Positions 19,506-27,729 of a DNA stretch of 64,000 bases are shown here, one piece after another; positions within the stretch are counted from its first letter, which is position 1; each line of letters begins with the position of its first letter. Both the position numbers and the translations under genes were made by a program. The stretch is from Providencia rettgeri. Its GTDB lineage: Bacteria > Pseudomonadota > Gammaproteobacteria > Enterobacterales > Enterobacteriaceae. The notes below the pieces were generated by a model, which was not told where the DNA came from, searched no databases, and saw nothing but the letters and a program-made list of their open reading frames with translations. Where the stretch lies: positions 1,364,001 to 1,428,000 of the forward strand of contig NZ_CP017671.1 of NCBI RefSeq assembly GCF_001874625.1, read 5' to 3'.

Positions 19506-22500
19506 TTAAACTATTTCCCCATTAATTGTTGTTGGGTGTTTTAGGGTTTTTATTTCGATATCTTCAGTGTGAACTATTTTATTATTAACATAAATATTCA
19601 CTTTTACTGGATTAAGCTTCCATTCAATATTGACATGGTATTTATTCATCAGGCCCTCTTTCATTCTAAAGGCATGCAGTTGGTATTTATTAATTGTGCC
19701 ATCTTGTAATATTACTTCTAAATATGGTGAGTCAGGGAAAATGTGTTCATCAGGTCGATAAACCATGCCGAAAGAACCATAGAGAGGTATACAGCTTTGC
19801 CTTTCAAACTTGCCGTCGGGGTCATAAAACCCGGTTAAGGTAATAATAGGGACGCCTTGTTTATCAGGTTTTTTATATATCCCTTGGCTCTCTATTTTTT
19901 GCCAAGTATGGCCATTCGAAATATAAGATAGTATTTTGTCTTTAGTTATTTTACTTTCAACGCTATTGACGATTACGTTACTACTCCAGTCTGCAAATGA
20001 GCTTATTTTTATGATTGAGCCTTTATTTTTAGGCGTGGCAGGAGGGAAAGTCATATTAGGAGTATGGTAGCCATTACCACTTTGTATGTGAATAAACTTA
20101 TATTTCTCTGCAAAAGTATTAAGTTTTTCATCGGTTAAATTTTCCCCATTCTTTGTCGAATAATGAAAGAATATAAGTTCTGAAAGATCAGGGCTGGCAT
20201 CTACCATTTCTGCTTTGTCAGAATCCCATTTTTTATAACCAGTCGTCGATTCAAGGGAAAATATATAACTATTTTGAAGCCGTTTTTGAATTGCAGCTAA
20301 TGAATTTGGTGTGTAAGCGGTAAAAGAATTATAGTTTGAGTCGAAAGGGTAGCCACTAGACATTGCATCAGTATTAAATACCCCGTCGTGTGACAAGTTA
20401 GGAATAAAATAATTGTACTCACAATCCCATAGCCATGATGAGTTTTTTTTATCGGGTGTGGTGTGTGTTCCGCCTTCAGGACCGCCGTGATAATCACCTA
20501 AGCCAAAATTATGACCTAATTCATGGCTAACCTCATTTCCCTTTGATTCATATAATGTGGCTTTTCCACCGCCTCCCGACCAACCATGATGTTGTATGCC
20601 ATTTTCGTATACGCCAACAGAATTATGCATGGTTACTTGGAATGTGGGGAGAAATGATGGAGCTGATGCCTGAGAACTATTAATACCATAGTTGGCTGAA
20701 TTAATGCCGTCGGAAATGAGGTCTTTGGCAATCTCATGTCGCATATTCCCGTCATGACCACCCCCTTCGCCTGTTGCTTTATCAATAAATAGCTCACCAC
20801 GAGGGGTAACAACTTGAGTTAAGTAGACGGGGTCAAAACGAGTTACAATCAATGTCGCAGCGGGGACTGTTTGGCCATATTGGCGGTTTAACTCATGGTT
20901 ATTTTGAAAGTCAAACTCATTCCTTGGGGGGGTTAACATACCAATATCTATAGTGTTAATCATCAGGATATTGGGAGCACCAATTTTCACATCATTAAGC
21001 GCTCCTGTAGACTCAAGGGTATTGAACTCAAAGCGTATCCCCGGTTTTATATATTCTTTAGGAATGATAGCTGACCAAGTATTTTCTGAATAGGCGAGGT
21101 TTTCAAGCGGGGCGCTTGTGGTAGGTTCTGTTATCGGGACCCATTTTTTTTTAATATCATAAATAAAAGTGATTTTTTCGCCTGTTTTTAGCTCATATTT
21201 TTTACTGCCGTAGAAAATAGAACTGGTATAAGAAGCTTCGGATGAAAACATAACTTTCTTATTATGGAAAAAGTCATTAGCGTTAAGTCGAAATTTTGGC
21301 GCCCAATTCCCATCACTAGTTGCTATTTTTATCGTTTCATTGTGTGCGATTAGCTGGTTAAAAGATTCACTATCATTGGTGATTTTTTGGATTTGTGAGT
21401 TATCACTAATGAGTAAGTCATATAAACTGCCGTCTATTATAGAAGGTGAAATAGCTAATGGTGGGGGAGCAGCAATGGGAGTGTTTTTCCATACGCCATC
21501 AAAGTTACAAACGAGAAGTCGTTGTTCACCTTTTTTCAGTGAGACAATATTATTATTGAAGCTAATCTCCGTTTGTTTTTTAGTTTTGGATGAAAACAGT
21601 ATTTTTTTACCACTATGCTGCTTGTTATTAATTAAGTAAATTTTTTTAACCCAATCATTATCTGTTAATTCAAGTTCTATACTCGAGTGAATTTTAAAAT
21701 ATTGGTCTAAATTATTTGTGTCAGTTCTGCCCTCTTTTCGGGGGGCGAGTAATTGAGTAAATCCTTTTAGTTTAAATTCTAAAGAAGATGGTGTAACCCG
21801 GTAGTACTCAGATATTTCTACATCCTTCTTTGTTTGCCATCGGCCATTTCCATCACAAATAAAAATAAGGCTGTTGTTTTTTTTCAGTGAGGTATGCTTA
21901 TTACCATATTCAATTTTTACGGTTTTATTTGAATCATTGTAAATAGAGATGTATTTATAGCTATATCCAGTATTATTATTAATTACAAAGGTTTTCTGCG
22001 GGGAAGGGTCATTGAATATTATGTTTATTTTATCATTTATTTTAATTAACTTATCAAAGTAAATGGGGTTTTCTGTTACCTTTTTTAGGTCATCATTATG
22101 GTTAATAGTCAGGTCAAATTTATTTGTTTTATTAAAATAGCGAGGTAATAAGTCAGTTTCTGGAATATGGTTATTTGCAGTGGGGGGGAGTTTTGAAGGG
22201 GGAAGAAGCTCTTTAGTTATTAATAAGTTGTTTTTTTTATCAAATATTTTGAATTGAAAAGGTTCACTCTCTGCAATAATTTTATGGGGTTTTACCAGTA
22301 TCAAAGTATTACGGTCGGAAACTAGAGTTGGGTGTGTGTCTCCAGCAATTCTATTTTTGGCAGGGATTATACTGGCTTGAGCAAAAGTGACATTAGCCTT
22401 TAATTCCCCAATAAGGTCATTAGGAAATTGGTTTTTATTAAAATACTTCATTTTTGCATTAATGATATCGTTGAACCGTTGCTGGAATAATTGTACTTCT

Positions 22501-22667
22501 AGGTATTTATCACTTATTAATGGGTTAGTATTAGCTTCATGTATGATGTGCCATATATCTAATAAAATTCTGTTATCATTTTCAGGGTTAAGAGTGAAGG
22601 GATAGGTATTTTCAGCCTCGATTATTTCTGTTATTGATGGTAGTGCGCTCGTAGTAGGATTAAACAT
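19506..22667 (-). CDS. StcE-like M66 family zinc metalloprotease without signal peptide
   Basis: This 1053-residue protein starts at ATG 22667 with an AAGGA five bases upstream; an in-frame TTG 33 nt earlier was rejected. The M66 region runs from about 525 to 800 and includes an IxxxDIGMLTPPRxEFDF segment as in StcE and the zinc motif HELGHNFGLGDYH at 715-727. H715, E716 and H719 are conserved, but the expected third His (725) is Asp, with a His two residues later. N-terminal to it are three repeats of about 75 residues (near 202-279, 321-394 and 434-511), each ending in a Leu-Lys-Lys-like turn and a Trp. StcE cleaves mucin-type glycoproteins and is exported by a Sec/type II route. This protein lacks a signal peptide, so its route and target are unclear. 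Confidence 0.87.
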   Translation of the reverse strand: MFNPTTSALPSITEIIEAENTYPFTLNPENDNRILLDIWHIIHEANTNPLISDKYLEVQLFQQRFNDIINAKMKYFNKNQFPNDLIGELKANVTFAQASIIPAKNRIAGDTHPTLVSDRNTLILVKPHKIIAESEPFQFKIFDKKNNLLITKELLPPSKLPPTANNHIPETDLLPRYFNKTNKFDLTINHNDDLKKVTENPIYFDKLIKINDKINIIFNDPSPQKTFVINNNTGYSYKYISIYNDSNKTVKIEYGNKHTSLKKNNSLIFICDGNGRWQTKKDVEISEYYRVTPSSLEFKLKGFTQLLAPRKEGRTDTNNLDQYFKIHSSIELELTDNDWVKKIYLINNKQHSGKKILFSSKTKKQTEISFNNNIVSLKKGEQRLLVCNFDGVWKNTPIAAPPPLAISPSIIDGSLYDLLISDNSQIQKITNDSESFNQLIAHNETIKIATSDGNWAPKFRLNANDFFHNKKVMFSSEASYTSSIFYGSKKYELKTGEKITFIYDIKKKWVPITEPTTSAPLENLAYSENTWSAIIPKEYIKPGIRFEFNTLESTGALNDVKIGAPNILMINTIDIGMLTPPRNEFDFQNNHELNRQYGQTVPAATLIVTRFDPVYLTQVVTPRGELFIDKATGEGGGHDGNMRHEIAKDLISDGINSANYGINSSQASAPSFLPTFQVTMHNSVGVYENGIQHHGWSGGGGKATLYESKGNEVSHELGHNFGLGDYHGGPEGGTHTTPDKKNSSWLWDCEYNYFIPNLSHDGVFNTDAMSSGYPFDSNYNSFTAYTPNSLAAIQKRLQNSYIFSLESTTGYKKWDSDKAEMVDASPDLSELIFFHYSTKNGENLTDEKLNTFAEKYKFIHIQSGNGYHTPNMTFPPATPKNKGSIIKISSFADWSSNVIVNSVESKITKDKILSYISNGHTWQKIESQGIYKKPDKQGVPIITLTGFYDPDGKFERQSCIPLYGSFGMVYRPDEHIFPDSPYLEVILQDGTINKYQLHAFRMKEGLMNKYHVNIEWKLNPVKVNIYVNNKIVHTEDIEIKTLKHPTTINGEIV

Positions 22668-22702
22668 AAAATTCCTTTTTATATTTTTGGTATTTATCAA
22701 TC

Positions 22703-22724
22703 AAGTAATTAATTAAAATTACTT
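22703..22724. repeat. 22-bp palindrome upstream of the M66 protease gene
   Basis: AAGTAATT and AATTACTT are perfect 8-bp arms around AATTAA, 36 bp upstream of the protease ATG. It could be an operator or an mRNA leader hairpin. Confidence 0.5.
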
Positions 22725-22766
22725 ATCAATATTATATTAAATAAAGTGCAGCTAATAATCATGATT

Positions 22767-22781
22767 GACTAACAGTTAGTC
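22767..22781. promoter_or_regulatory. GACTAACAGTTAGTC palindrome, candidate operator
   Basis: This perfect 15-bp palindrome (7-bp arms, 1-bp centre) lies in the divergent region between the M66 protease and the acetyltransferase, 100 bp from the protease start. A dimeric regulator could bind it. The regulator is unknown. Confidence 0.45.
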
Positions 22782-22834
22782 TTAAACTTTAATTAATGGT
22801 AAGTTTGTATGATATTTCTAGCTGAGTATTGAAT

Positions 22835-22888
22835 ATGCAGAATCCATTGTTAAATAAGCCAAGGGTAGCTAAAGGTGATGTATTTTGA
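22835..22888 (+). CDS. Candidate leader peptide of the acetyltransferase attenuator
   Basis: A 17-codon ORF (MQNPLLNKPRVAKGDVF) starts at ATG 22835 and stops at 22886-22888, inside the loop of the first of three leader hairpins. Its last codons form the left arm of that hairpin, so a ribosome stalled there would open it. The ribosome binding site is weak (GAG about 10 nt upstream), which lowers confidence that it is translated. Confidence 0.4.
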   Translation: MQNPLLNKPRVAKGDVF

Positions 22889-22953
22889 ACGCGAATACAT
22901 CACCATAGACAGCGTTCTATGGTAAATATAAACGGATTAAAAGGTTTATTACC
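22874..22953 (+). promoter_or_regulatory. Candidate translational attenuator before the CatB-like gene
   Basis: Three consecutive stems share bases. Hairpin 1 has perfect 11-bp arms (22874-22884 with 22894-22904). Hairpin 2 is CCATAG/CTATGG (22903-22908 with 22917-22922). Hairpin 3 pairs 22921-22925 and 22929-22933 with 22944-22953 and places the AAAAGG ribosome binding site in its loop. Hairpins 1 and 2 share CC, and hairpins 2 and 3 share GG, so neighbours exclude each other. This is the layout of drug-inducible translational attenuation. Confidence 0.5.
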
Positions 22954-23595
22954 ATGAATAAAAAGCATTGGTCAAAATATGAATTACTGCATGAGGTTGT
23001 GCAAAACCCTAATATTCATATTAAAGGTAAGCATAGCTACTACAGTGATTGTTGGGATAATGGCTTTGAAAATTCGGTTGTTCGTTACCTTCAGGGGGAT
23101 GAGCAAAGTCGAGATTGGCAGCTTGCGTGGGATGTAGACCAACTTTACATTGGGGACTATGTTTGTATTGGCAGTGAAGCCGTGATTTTGATGGGTGGGA
23201 ATCATACTCATCGAATGGATTGGTTTTGTTTATATCCTTTCCTTGAATATATTGAGGAAGCTTATATAGGAAAGGGGGATACGGTGATTGGTGACGGAGC
23301 ATGGATTGGCATGCGAGCTTTTATCATGCCGGGTGTCAAAATTGGTGAGGGAGCCGTCATTGCGAGCAACAGTGTGGTTGTTAAAGATGTTGAGCCTTAT
23401 AGCATTGTTGGGGGGAACCCTGCCAAGCCAGTTAAACACCGGTTTGCGCCTGAAGTGATTAGCGAACTCTTGGCGCTGAAAATCTATGATTGGCCAGAAG
23501 CAAAATTCTCCGCTTTAAAGCGCGTGATTTGTGGATCTGATTTTCAGGCACTAAAGCAAGCCAGTATTGAATACGACCGACAGCTTAATCAGTAA
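22954..23595 (+). CDS. CatB/Vat-type xenobiotic O-acetyltransferase
   Basis: This 213-residue protein belongs to the left-handed beta-helix (hexapeptide repeat) acetyltransferases, which use acetyl-CoA and form trimers. Hexapeptide turns are visible (IGDGAWIGMRAFIMPGVKIGEGAVIASNS is one region), as is the catalytic-His loop GGNHTHRMDW near 80-90, the equivalent of the CatB MAGNQGHRYDW. The conserved SIVGGNPAKPVKHRF follows. Members acetylate chloramphenicol (CatB) or streptogramin A (Vat); which drug this one prefers cannot be told. The AAAAGG Shine-Dalgarno is 10 nt upstream. It ends at a strong terminator and has a structured leader that suggests inducible expression. Confidence 0.88.
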   Translation: MNKKHWSKYELLHEVVQNPNIHIKGKHSYYSDCWDNGFENSVVRYLQGDEQSRDWQLAWDVDQLYIGDYVCIGSEAVILMGGNHTHRMDWFCLYPFLEYIEEAYIGKGDTVIGDGAWIGMRAFIMPGVKIGEGAVIASNSVVVKDVEPYSIVGGNPAKPVKHRFAPEVISELLALKIYDWPEAKFSALKRVICGSDFQALKQASIEYDRQLNQ

Positions 23596-23604
23596 TTGTC
23601 ATTT

Positions 23605-23632
23605 AGGGTTATTCTATGGAATAACCCTTTTT
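23605..23632 (+). terminator. Rho-independent terminator of the acetyltransferase gene
   Basis: AGGGTTATTC and GAATAACCCT form a perfect 10-bp stem with a 4-nt loop and a T-tract. It also lies just past the stop of the convergent yeaK gene. Confidence 0.88.
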
Positions 23633-23644
23633 ACGATTAGATGG

Positions 23645-24142
23645 TTAGCTTTCCTCTATACGAATAAACTTTACTAAAGTGGGCTTGGCTATTCTTTGGT
23701 AATCTTCTGTATTTAAAATAATCGAGCGTTCTAATGTGCCTGCATTAAAGGCTAATTCCTCAAAACGTTCAAACAGCAGCGGGTCAGCAATGAGCTTTAA
23801 ATTGGGATGAAAGCTAAAAGGGGGGATCGCACCGAATACACATTGCGTGAGTTCATCCACTTCTTTCGGGCTTGCTAAGGACGCACGAGTTCCACCAATT
23901 GCCAGTGCAATTTTGTTTAAATCGGCTTGTTTATCTGCTGGCAAAATCGCGAGTACATGCTGGCGGATACCATTACCTTTAACATGACATACCAATCCCT
24001 TTGCACCTTGTCCAAGTTGAGTGCCACGTATTTTTGCCACTTCTTCTGATTTCCCAGCGGTGGGGTGCTCCATCACACGATACTTTGCATTATTTTTATT
24101 AAGTAATTGCGTTAACTGCATAAAAATAGAATTTTCAGACAC
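23645..24142 (-). CDS. yeaK: YbaK/ProX-type aminoacyl-tRNA deacylase YeaK
   Basis: This 165-residue cytosolic protein has the YbaK/EbsC editing-domain fold and follows E. coli YeaK (167 residues) closely, including RGTxLGQGAKxLVCxVKGNG, the IGGxRASLASPxEVDELTxCVFGAIPPFSFHP region and ADPLLFERF. These domains hydrolyse mischarged aminoacyl-tRNAs in trans. The start is GTG at 24142, with GGGAAGA just upstream; the next ATG has no ribosome binding site. It is isolated from translation genes here. Confidence 0.92.
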   Translation of the reverse strand: MSENSIFMQLTQLLNKNNAKYRVMEHPTAGKSEEVAKIRGTQLGQGAKGLVCHVKGNGIRQHVLAILPADKQADLNKIALAIGGTRASLASPKEVDELTQCVFGAIPPFSFHPNLKLIADPLLFERFEELAFNAGTLERSIILNTEDYQRIAKPTLVKFIRIEES

Positions 24143-24470
24143 TGTTCTTCCCTTTAAACCACATCAATATCAGGGAATGATAGCAAGTTTACATGCAGAT
24201 ACAACCGCAAAACCAAGGGCTGTTAAAAATCAAAATATGCTAAATATTATAAATTGCATATCAGATGCGGTTTTAATCTGTTTTATTGGTTAGTTTATAG
24301 CCTTTTCTATTTCATATGCTATTTTGTTTTTTATTTCTATTAAAATCAAACCGTTATAGTTATGTTTTTTCATGAGTTAGTGAGAATACAAATTGTTAAG
24401 AATTGAGGTTGATCATTTACGCTGTATTTTATTATCGGTAATATAAAGTTTTATATAACGAAAAGATAAT
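24143..24470. other. Divergent promoter region of yeaK and the siderophore receptor
   Basis: This 328-bp AT-rich stretch has no gene. It should carry the receptor promoter. A segment at 24382-24400 matches 11 of 19 positions of the Fur consensus, too weak to call as a site. Confidence 0.4.
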
Positions 24471-26648
24471 ATGAACCGTAAATTTAACTTATATGTAATA
24501 TTGCCTCTTATTGCAGGGATAGCCCCATCTATTGTTGCTGCTCAAGTCTCTGAGCAACTAGCTAAACCTAAACAAGACCGTATGTTGGTGACAGCAGCGC
24601 CAAACGATGTCACGACAGAAGCGCAAGCCGGAGCCGGCTTTTTTACTTCACAAATTGATATTGGCCCATTAGGGAATTTGGAATGGATTGATACACCATA
24701 CTCCACAACCACTATTAGCCGCGAAATAATCAATAACCAACAAGCTAAAAGTTTGAGTGAATTGTTGAAGTTTGCACCAAGTACACAAATGCAAGCCCGA
24801 GGGGGCATGGATGTCGGGCGTCCTCAAAGCAGAGGAATGCAGGGTAGTGTGGTGGCAAATAGTCGCCTTGATGATTTGTATATTATTTCGACCACAGCAT
24901 TCCCTGTTGAAATGCTGGACAGGGTCGACATCATTAATAGTTTGACGGGGGCATTGTATGGCCCTGCAAGCCCAGCGGGGCAGTTTAATTTTACGGCCAA
25001 ACGACCTGAGGATGTGCAACGCTTAACGTTAGGCTATCAAAGCCGTAATGCCTATAGTGGTCATGGGGACTTAGGAGGGTATTTTGATGAAAATAAGCGC
25101 TTTGGCTACCGTCTTAACTTACTGGATGAAGAAGGTACGGGCAGTGTAGATGATAGTACATTACGGCGTAAATTTGCCTCATTAGCACTGGATTGGAATA
25201 TTCAGCCTGGTACGCAATTACAACTTAATGCGAGCCATTATAACTTTGTGCAAAAAGGGTATGTGGGGAGTTTCAGCTATGGTCCTAAGGTTAAGTTACC
25301 AAAAGCACCAAATCCACAAGATAAAAACTTAGCACTACATACCGCAGGCAATGATTTAACTACTGATACAGTTAGTACTCGCTTACTTCATGATTTTAAT
25401 GAAGATTGGTCATTGAAAGCTGGGGTAGGCTATCAACAAGCAGATAGAGCTATGCGGACGGTAACCAGTGCTATTCAAGATAATAATGGAACGATTTCCC
25501 GATCGTTGATGGATTCTCCTGCATCGGGGCGCTTTAGAGTGCTAAGTCACTCCGTAATGTTAAATGGCCATGTGGAGACAGGGCCAATCGCTCATGATTT
25601 GTCGTTAGCGACGAATGGCTATGTGTGGTCGATTTATAGCTCAAAAGAAAATAGTACTCGACGCAATTTAGGTGATACCAATATGTACCATCCATCGCCA
25701 ATGGAAGAGCCTTCTGATGGTAAGATCCATACGGGGGGCTCACGTTATAAATCGGCTGAAAATCGACAACAAAGTATCACAATTGGCGATACCATCACCT
25801 TTGACCCCCAATGGTCTGCAATGTTTTACCTCAGTCAAAGTTGGTTAGAAAGCCGTAGTTTTGATAAACAACACCATAAAACGAGTCAAACTCATCATCA
25901 TGGTCTTAGCCCACAAGCGGCACTGATGTACAAAATTAGCCCACAAGTAATGACCTATATTAGCTATGCGGATTCACTGGAGGAAGGAGATACTGCTCCA
26001 TTAGGACAAGGTATTAAAAATGAAGGGCATACTTTAAACCCTTACCGTAGTAAGCAATATGAGTTGGGAATTAAAGCCGATGTTGCCGACTTAAACCTAG
26101 GGGCTGCGTTGTTTCATTTAGAACGGCCATTTGCTTATGTGGATGGTAATGATCTCTTTCGTGAACAGGGAAAACAAGTAAATCGAGGGCTTGAGCTTAG
26201 CGCGACAGGCCATGTATGGCAGGGGTTAAATATCTATAGTGGTGTGACTTTTCTTGACCCTAAATTAACAGATACAGGGTTAATATCGACTAAAGACAAA
26301 CGCGTCGTTGGGGTACCTAAAGTCCAAGCCAATATGCTCGTAGAGTATAGCTTACCATCGGTGCCTGAACTGGTTTATAGCGCTAATGTGCATTACAGCG
26401 GAAAACGTGCCGCTAATGATACAAATACGAGTTGGATAGATAGCTACACCACTGTAGACCTAGGGGCTCGTTACAGCACCAAAATAGGTCTTGTTCCTAC
26501 CACTTTTAGGTTATCCGTTAATAATGTGACAGATAAGCGTTATTGGGCATCGATTTTCCCGGGGGGAAATAATGGCCAAGGCGGTGGTAATAGCGCATTT
26601 GTAGGTTCAGGCCGTGAAGTACGCGCAACCGCAACTTTTGATTTCTAA
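24471..26648 (+). CDS. TonB-dependent siderophore receptor
   Basis: This 725-residue outer-membrane receptor imports a ferric chelate using energy from TonB. A signal peptide ends near Ala-Ala-Gln at 24-25. The TonB-box-like DRMLVTA follows at about 37-43, then the plug domain (about 75-180, ending ALYGPASPAGQFNFTAKRP), then the 22-strand barrel with the terminal ATFDF aromatic residue. The VDIINSLTGALYG segment is typical of the FhuA/FpvA-type siderophore receptors. The ligand cannot be inferred. It is followed by an iron-type binding protein gene with a perfect hairpin between them. The promoter is probably iron-responsive, although only a weak Fur-like sequence is visible. Confidence 0.93.
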   Translation: MNRKFNLYVILPLIAGIAPSIVAAQVSEQLAKPKQDRMLVTAAPNDVTTEAQAGAGFFTSQIDIGPLGNLEWIDTPYSTTTISREIINNQQAKSLSELLKFAPSTQMQARGGMDVGRPQSRGMQGSVVANSRLDDLYIISTTAFPVEMLDRVDIINSLTGALYGPASPAGQFNFTAKRPEDVQRLTLGYQSRNAYSGHGDLGGYFDENKRFGYRLNLLDEEGTGSVDDSTLRRKFASLALDWNIQPGTQLQLNASHYNFVQKGYVGSFSYGPKVKLPKAPNPQDKNLALHTAGNDLTTDTVSTRLLHDFNEDWSLKAGVGYQQADRAMRTVTSAIQDNNGTISRSLMDSPASGRFRVLSHSVMLNGHVETGPIAHDLSLATNGYVWSIYSSKENSTRRNLGDTNMYHPSPMEEPSDGKIHTGGSRYKSAENRQQSITIGDTITFDPQWSAMFYLSQSWLESRSFDKQHHKTSQTHHHGLSPQAALMYKISPQVMTYISYADSLEEGDTAPLGQGIKNEGHTLNPYRSKQYELGIKADVADLNLGAALFHLERPFAYVDGNDLFREQGKQVNRGLELSATGHVWQGLNIYSGVTFLDPKLTDTGLISTKDKRVVGVPKVQANMLVEYSLPSVPELVYSANVHYSGKRAANDTNTSWIDSYTTVDLGARYSTKIGLVPTTFRLSVNNVTDKRYWASIFPGGNNGQGGGNSAFVGSGREVRATATFDF

Positions 26649-26670
26649 TTAATCCTATAAAAATAAGGGG

Positions 26671-26702
26671 CACCCTTCTTTATTATTCAGCAAAGAAGGG
26701 TG
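26671..26702 (+). repeat. Perfect 11-bp hairpin overlapping the ribosome binding site of the next gene
   Basis: CACCCTTCTTT pairs with AAAGAAGGGTG around a 10-nt loop. The right arm contains the GAAGGG Shine-Dalgarno of the binding-protein gene and ends 6 nt before its ATG. There is no T-tract, so translational control or mRNA stabilisation is more likely than termination. Confidence 0.75.
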
Positions 26703-26708
26703 ACAAAT

Positions 26709-27695
26709 ATGAGAAAAGCTGATTTTTTACAAACGGTTATTTTGCTGGTAGGACTGCTAACTTATGGTTTATCCCTAGCGAAAACAGATAATCCCGATCT
26801 ACGGATTGCGACACCATGGCCGGCACAAAATACCATTATTATGATGTTGGGGTATGGTGAGCAGATTGTTGGTACATCGGTGATTGCGAAGAAAATTCCA
26901 TTATTTCGCCAAATGTTACCCAACATTGATAATGTTCCAGTTATCAGCCTAAGTAACCAATTAAACCCAGAACAGATTATTTCATTACAAACACAATTAT
27001 TGTTTGTTGCAAAAGGGATGGAAGTACCACAGAGAGACATTTTAGAAAGTGCGGGGGTGAAAGTTGTGGAGTACCCTGCCAATTCACTACAAGCTTTGCA
27101 GGAAAGAGTACAAGCAACGGCGGTTGAGCTAGGCCCGGATGCACAGCAAAAAGCGATAGAATATCAACGTTATTTTGACCGCAATATTACATTAGTCAGC
27201 GAACGCTTAGTCGGGTTAACCGAGGGAGAGAAGCGGACGGTGTACCATAGTATGGGGAGTGCGTTATTTACCTCTGGTCGTCCCTCATTAAACCAAGACT
27301 GGATGGATTTAGCTGGCGCAAAAAATGTCGCTGAAACATGGTTTTCCAATAAGAAAAATAATTCTGGTGAAGTTTTACTCGAAACTATTATTGCGGCGAA
27401 CCCTGATGTAATAGTGGCAATGAATAAAGAAGATGCACAGATAATAAAATCATCAGCTCAGTGGAGTGCGCTTCGCGCAGTAAAGAACCAGCAAGTATAT
27501 GTGAACCCAAAGGGTATGTTCTGGTGGTGCCGTGAGACGTCAGAAGAAGCATTACAATTTTTATGGTTGGCGCAAACACTTTACCCCGAACGCTTTGCGG
27601 ATATTGACATGAAACAGGAAACCGCAGATTTTTACCTGAAATTCTTTGCAATTCGCCTCAGTGACCAGCAAATCGATAAAATTTTGAACCCTTAA
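26709..27695 (+). CDS. Periplasmic iron/siderophore-type ABC substrate-binding protein
   Basis: This 328-residue protein has a signal peptide (hydrophobic about 8-21, cleavage after SLA) and the two-lobe FecB/BtuF-type binding fold joined by a long helix. Recognisable segments are RIATPWPAQNTIIMMLGYG at the start of lobe 1, LNPEQIISLQTQLLFV, and ANPDVIVAMNKED in lobe 2. An in-frame GTG at 26700 gives three more residues, but the ATG spaces better to GAAGGG. No permease or ATPase gene is next to it, so it must use a transporter encoded elsewhere. Its position directly after the TonB receptor suggests it carries the same iron chelate across the periplasm. Confidence 0.87.
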   Translation: MRKADFLQTVILLVGLLTYGLSLAKTDNPDLRIATPWPAQNTIIMMLGYGEQIVGTSVIAKKIPLFRQMLPNIDNVPVISLSNQLNPEQIISLQTQLLFVAKGMEVPQRDILESAGVKVVEYPANSLQALQERVQATAVELGPDAQQKAIEYQRYFDRNITLVSERLVGLTEGEKRTVYHSMGSALFTSGRPSLNQDWMDLAGAKNVAETWFSNKKNNSGEVLLETIIAANPDVIVAMNKEDAQIIKSSAQWSALRAVKNQQVYVNPKGMFWWCRETSEEALQFLWLAQTLYPERFADIDMKQETADFYLKFFAIRLSDQQIDKILNP

Positions 27696-27697
27696 AA

Positions 27698-27726
27698 TTT
27701 AGCTGCCAGTAAAACTGGCAGCTATT
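27698..27726. terminator. Bidirectional terminator between the binding protein and the his operon
   Basis: AGCTGCCAGT and ACTGGCAGCT are perfect 10-bp arms around AAA. It lies between the two convergent stop codons, with AT-rich flanks on both sides. Confidence 0.85.
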
Positions 27727-27729
27727 GAT

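Noticed and set aside
24382-24400. Fur box upstream of the siderophore receptor
   Set aside because: Only 11 of 19 positions match the consensus, which is not convincing in AT-rich DNA, although iron control is expected.
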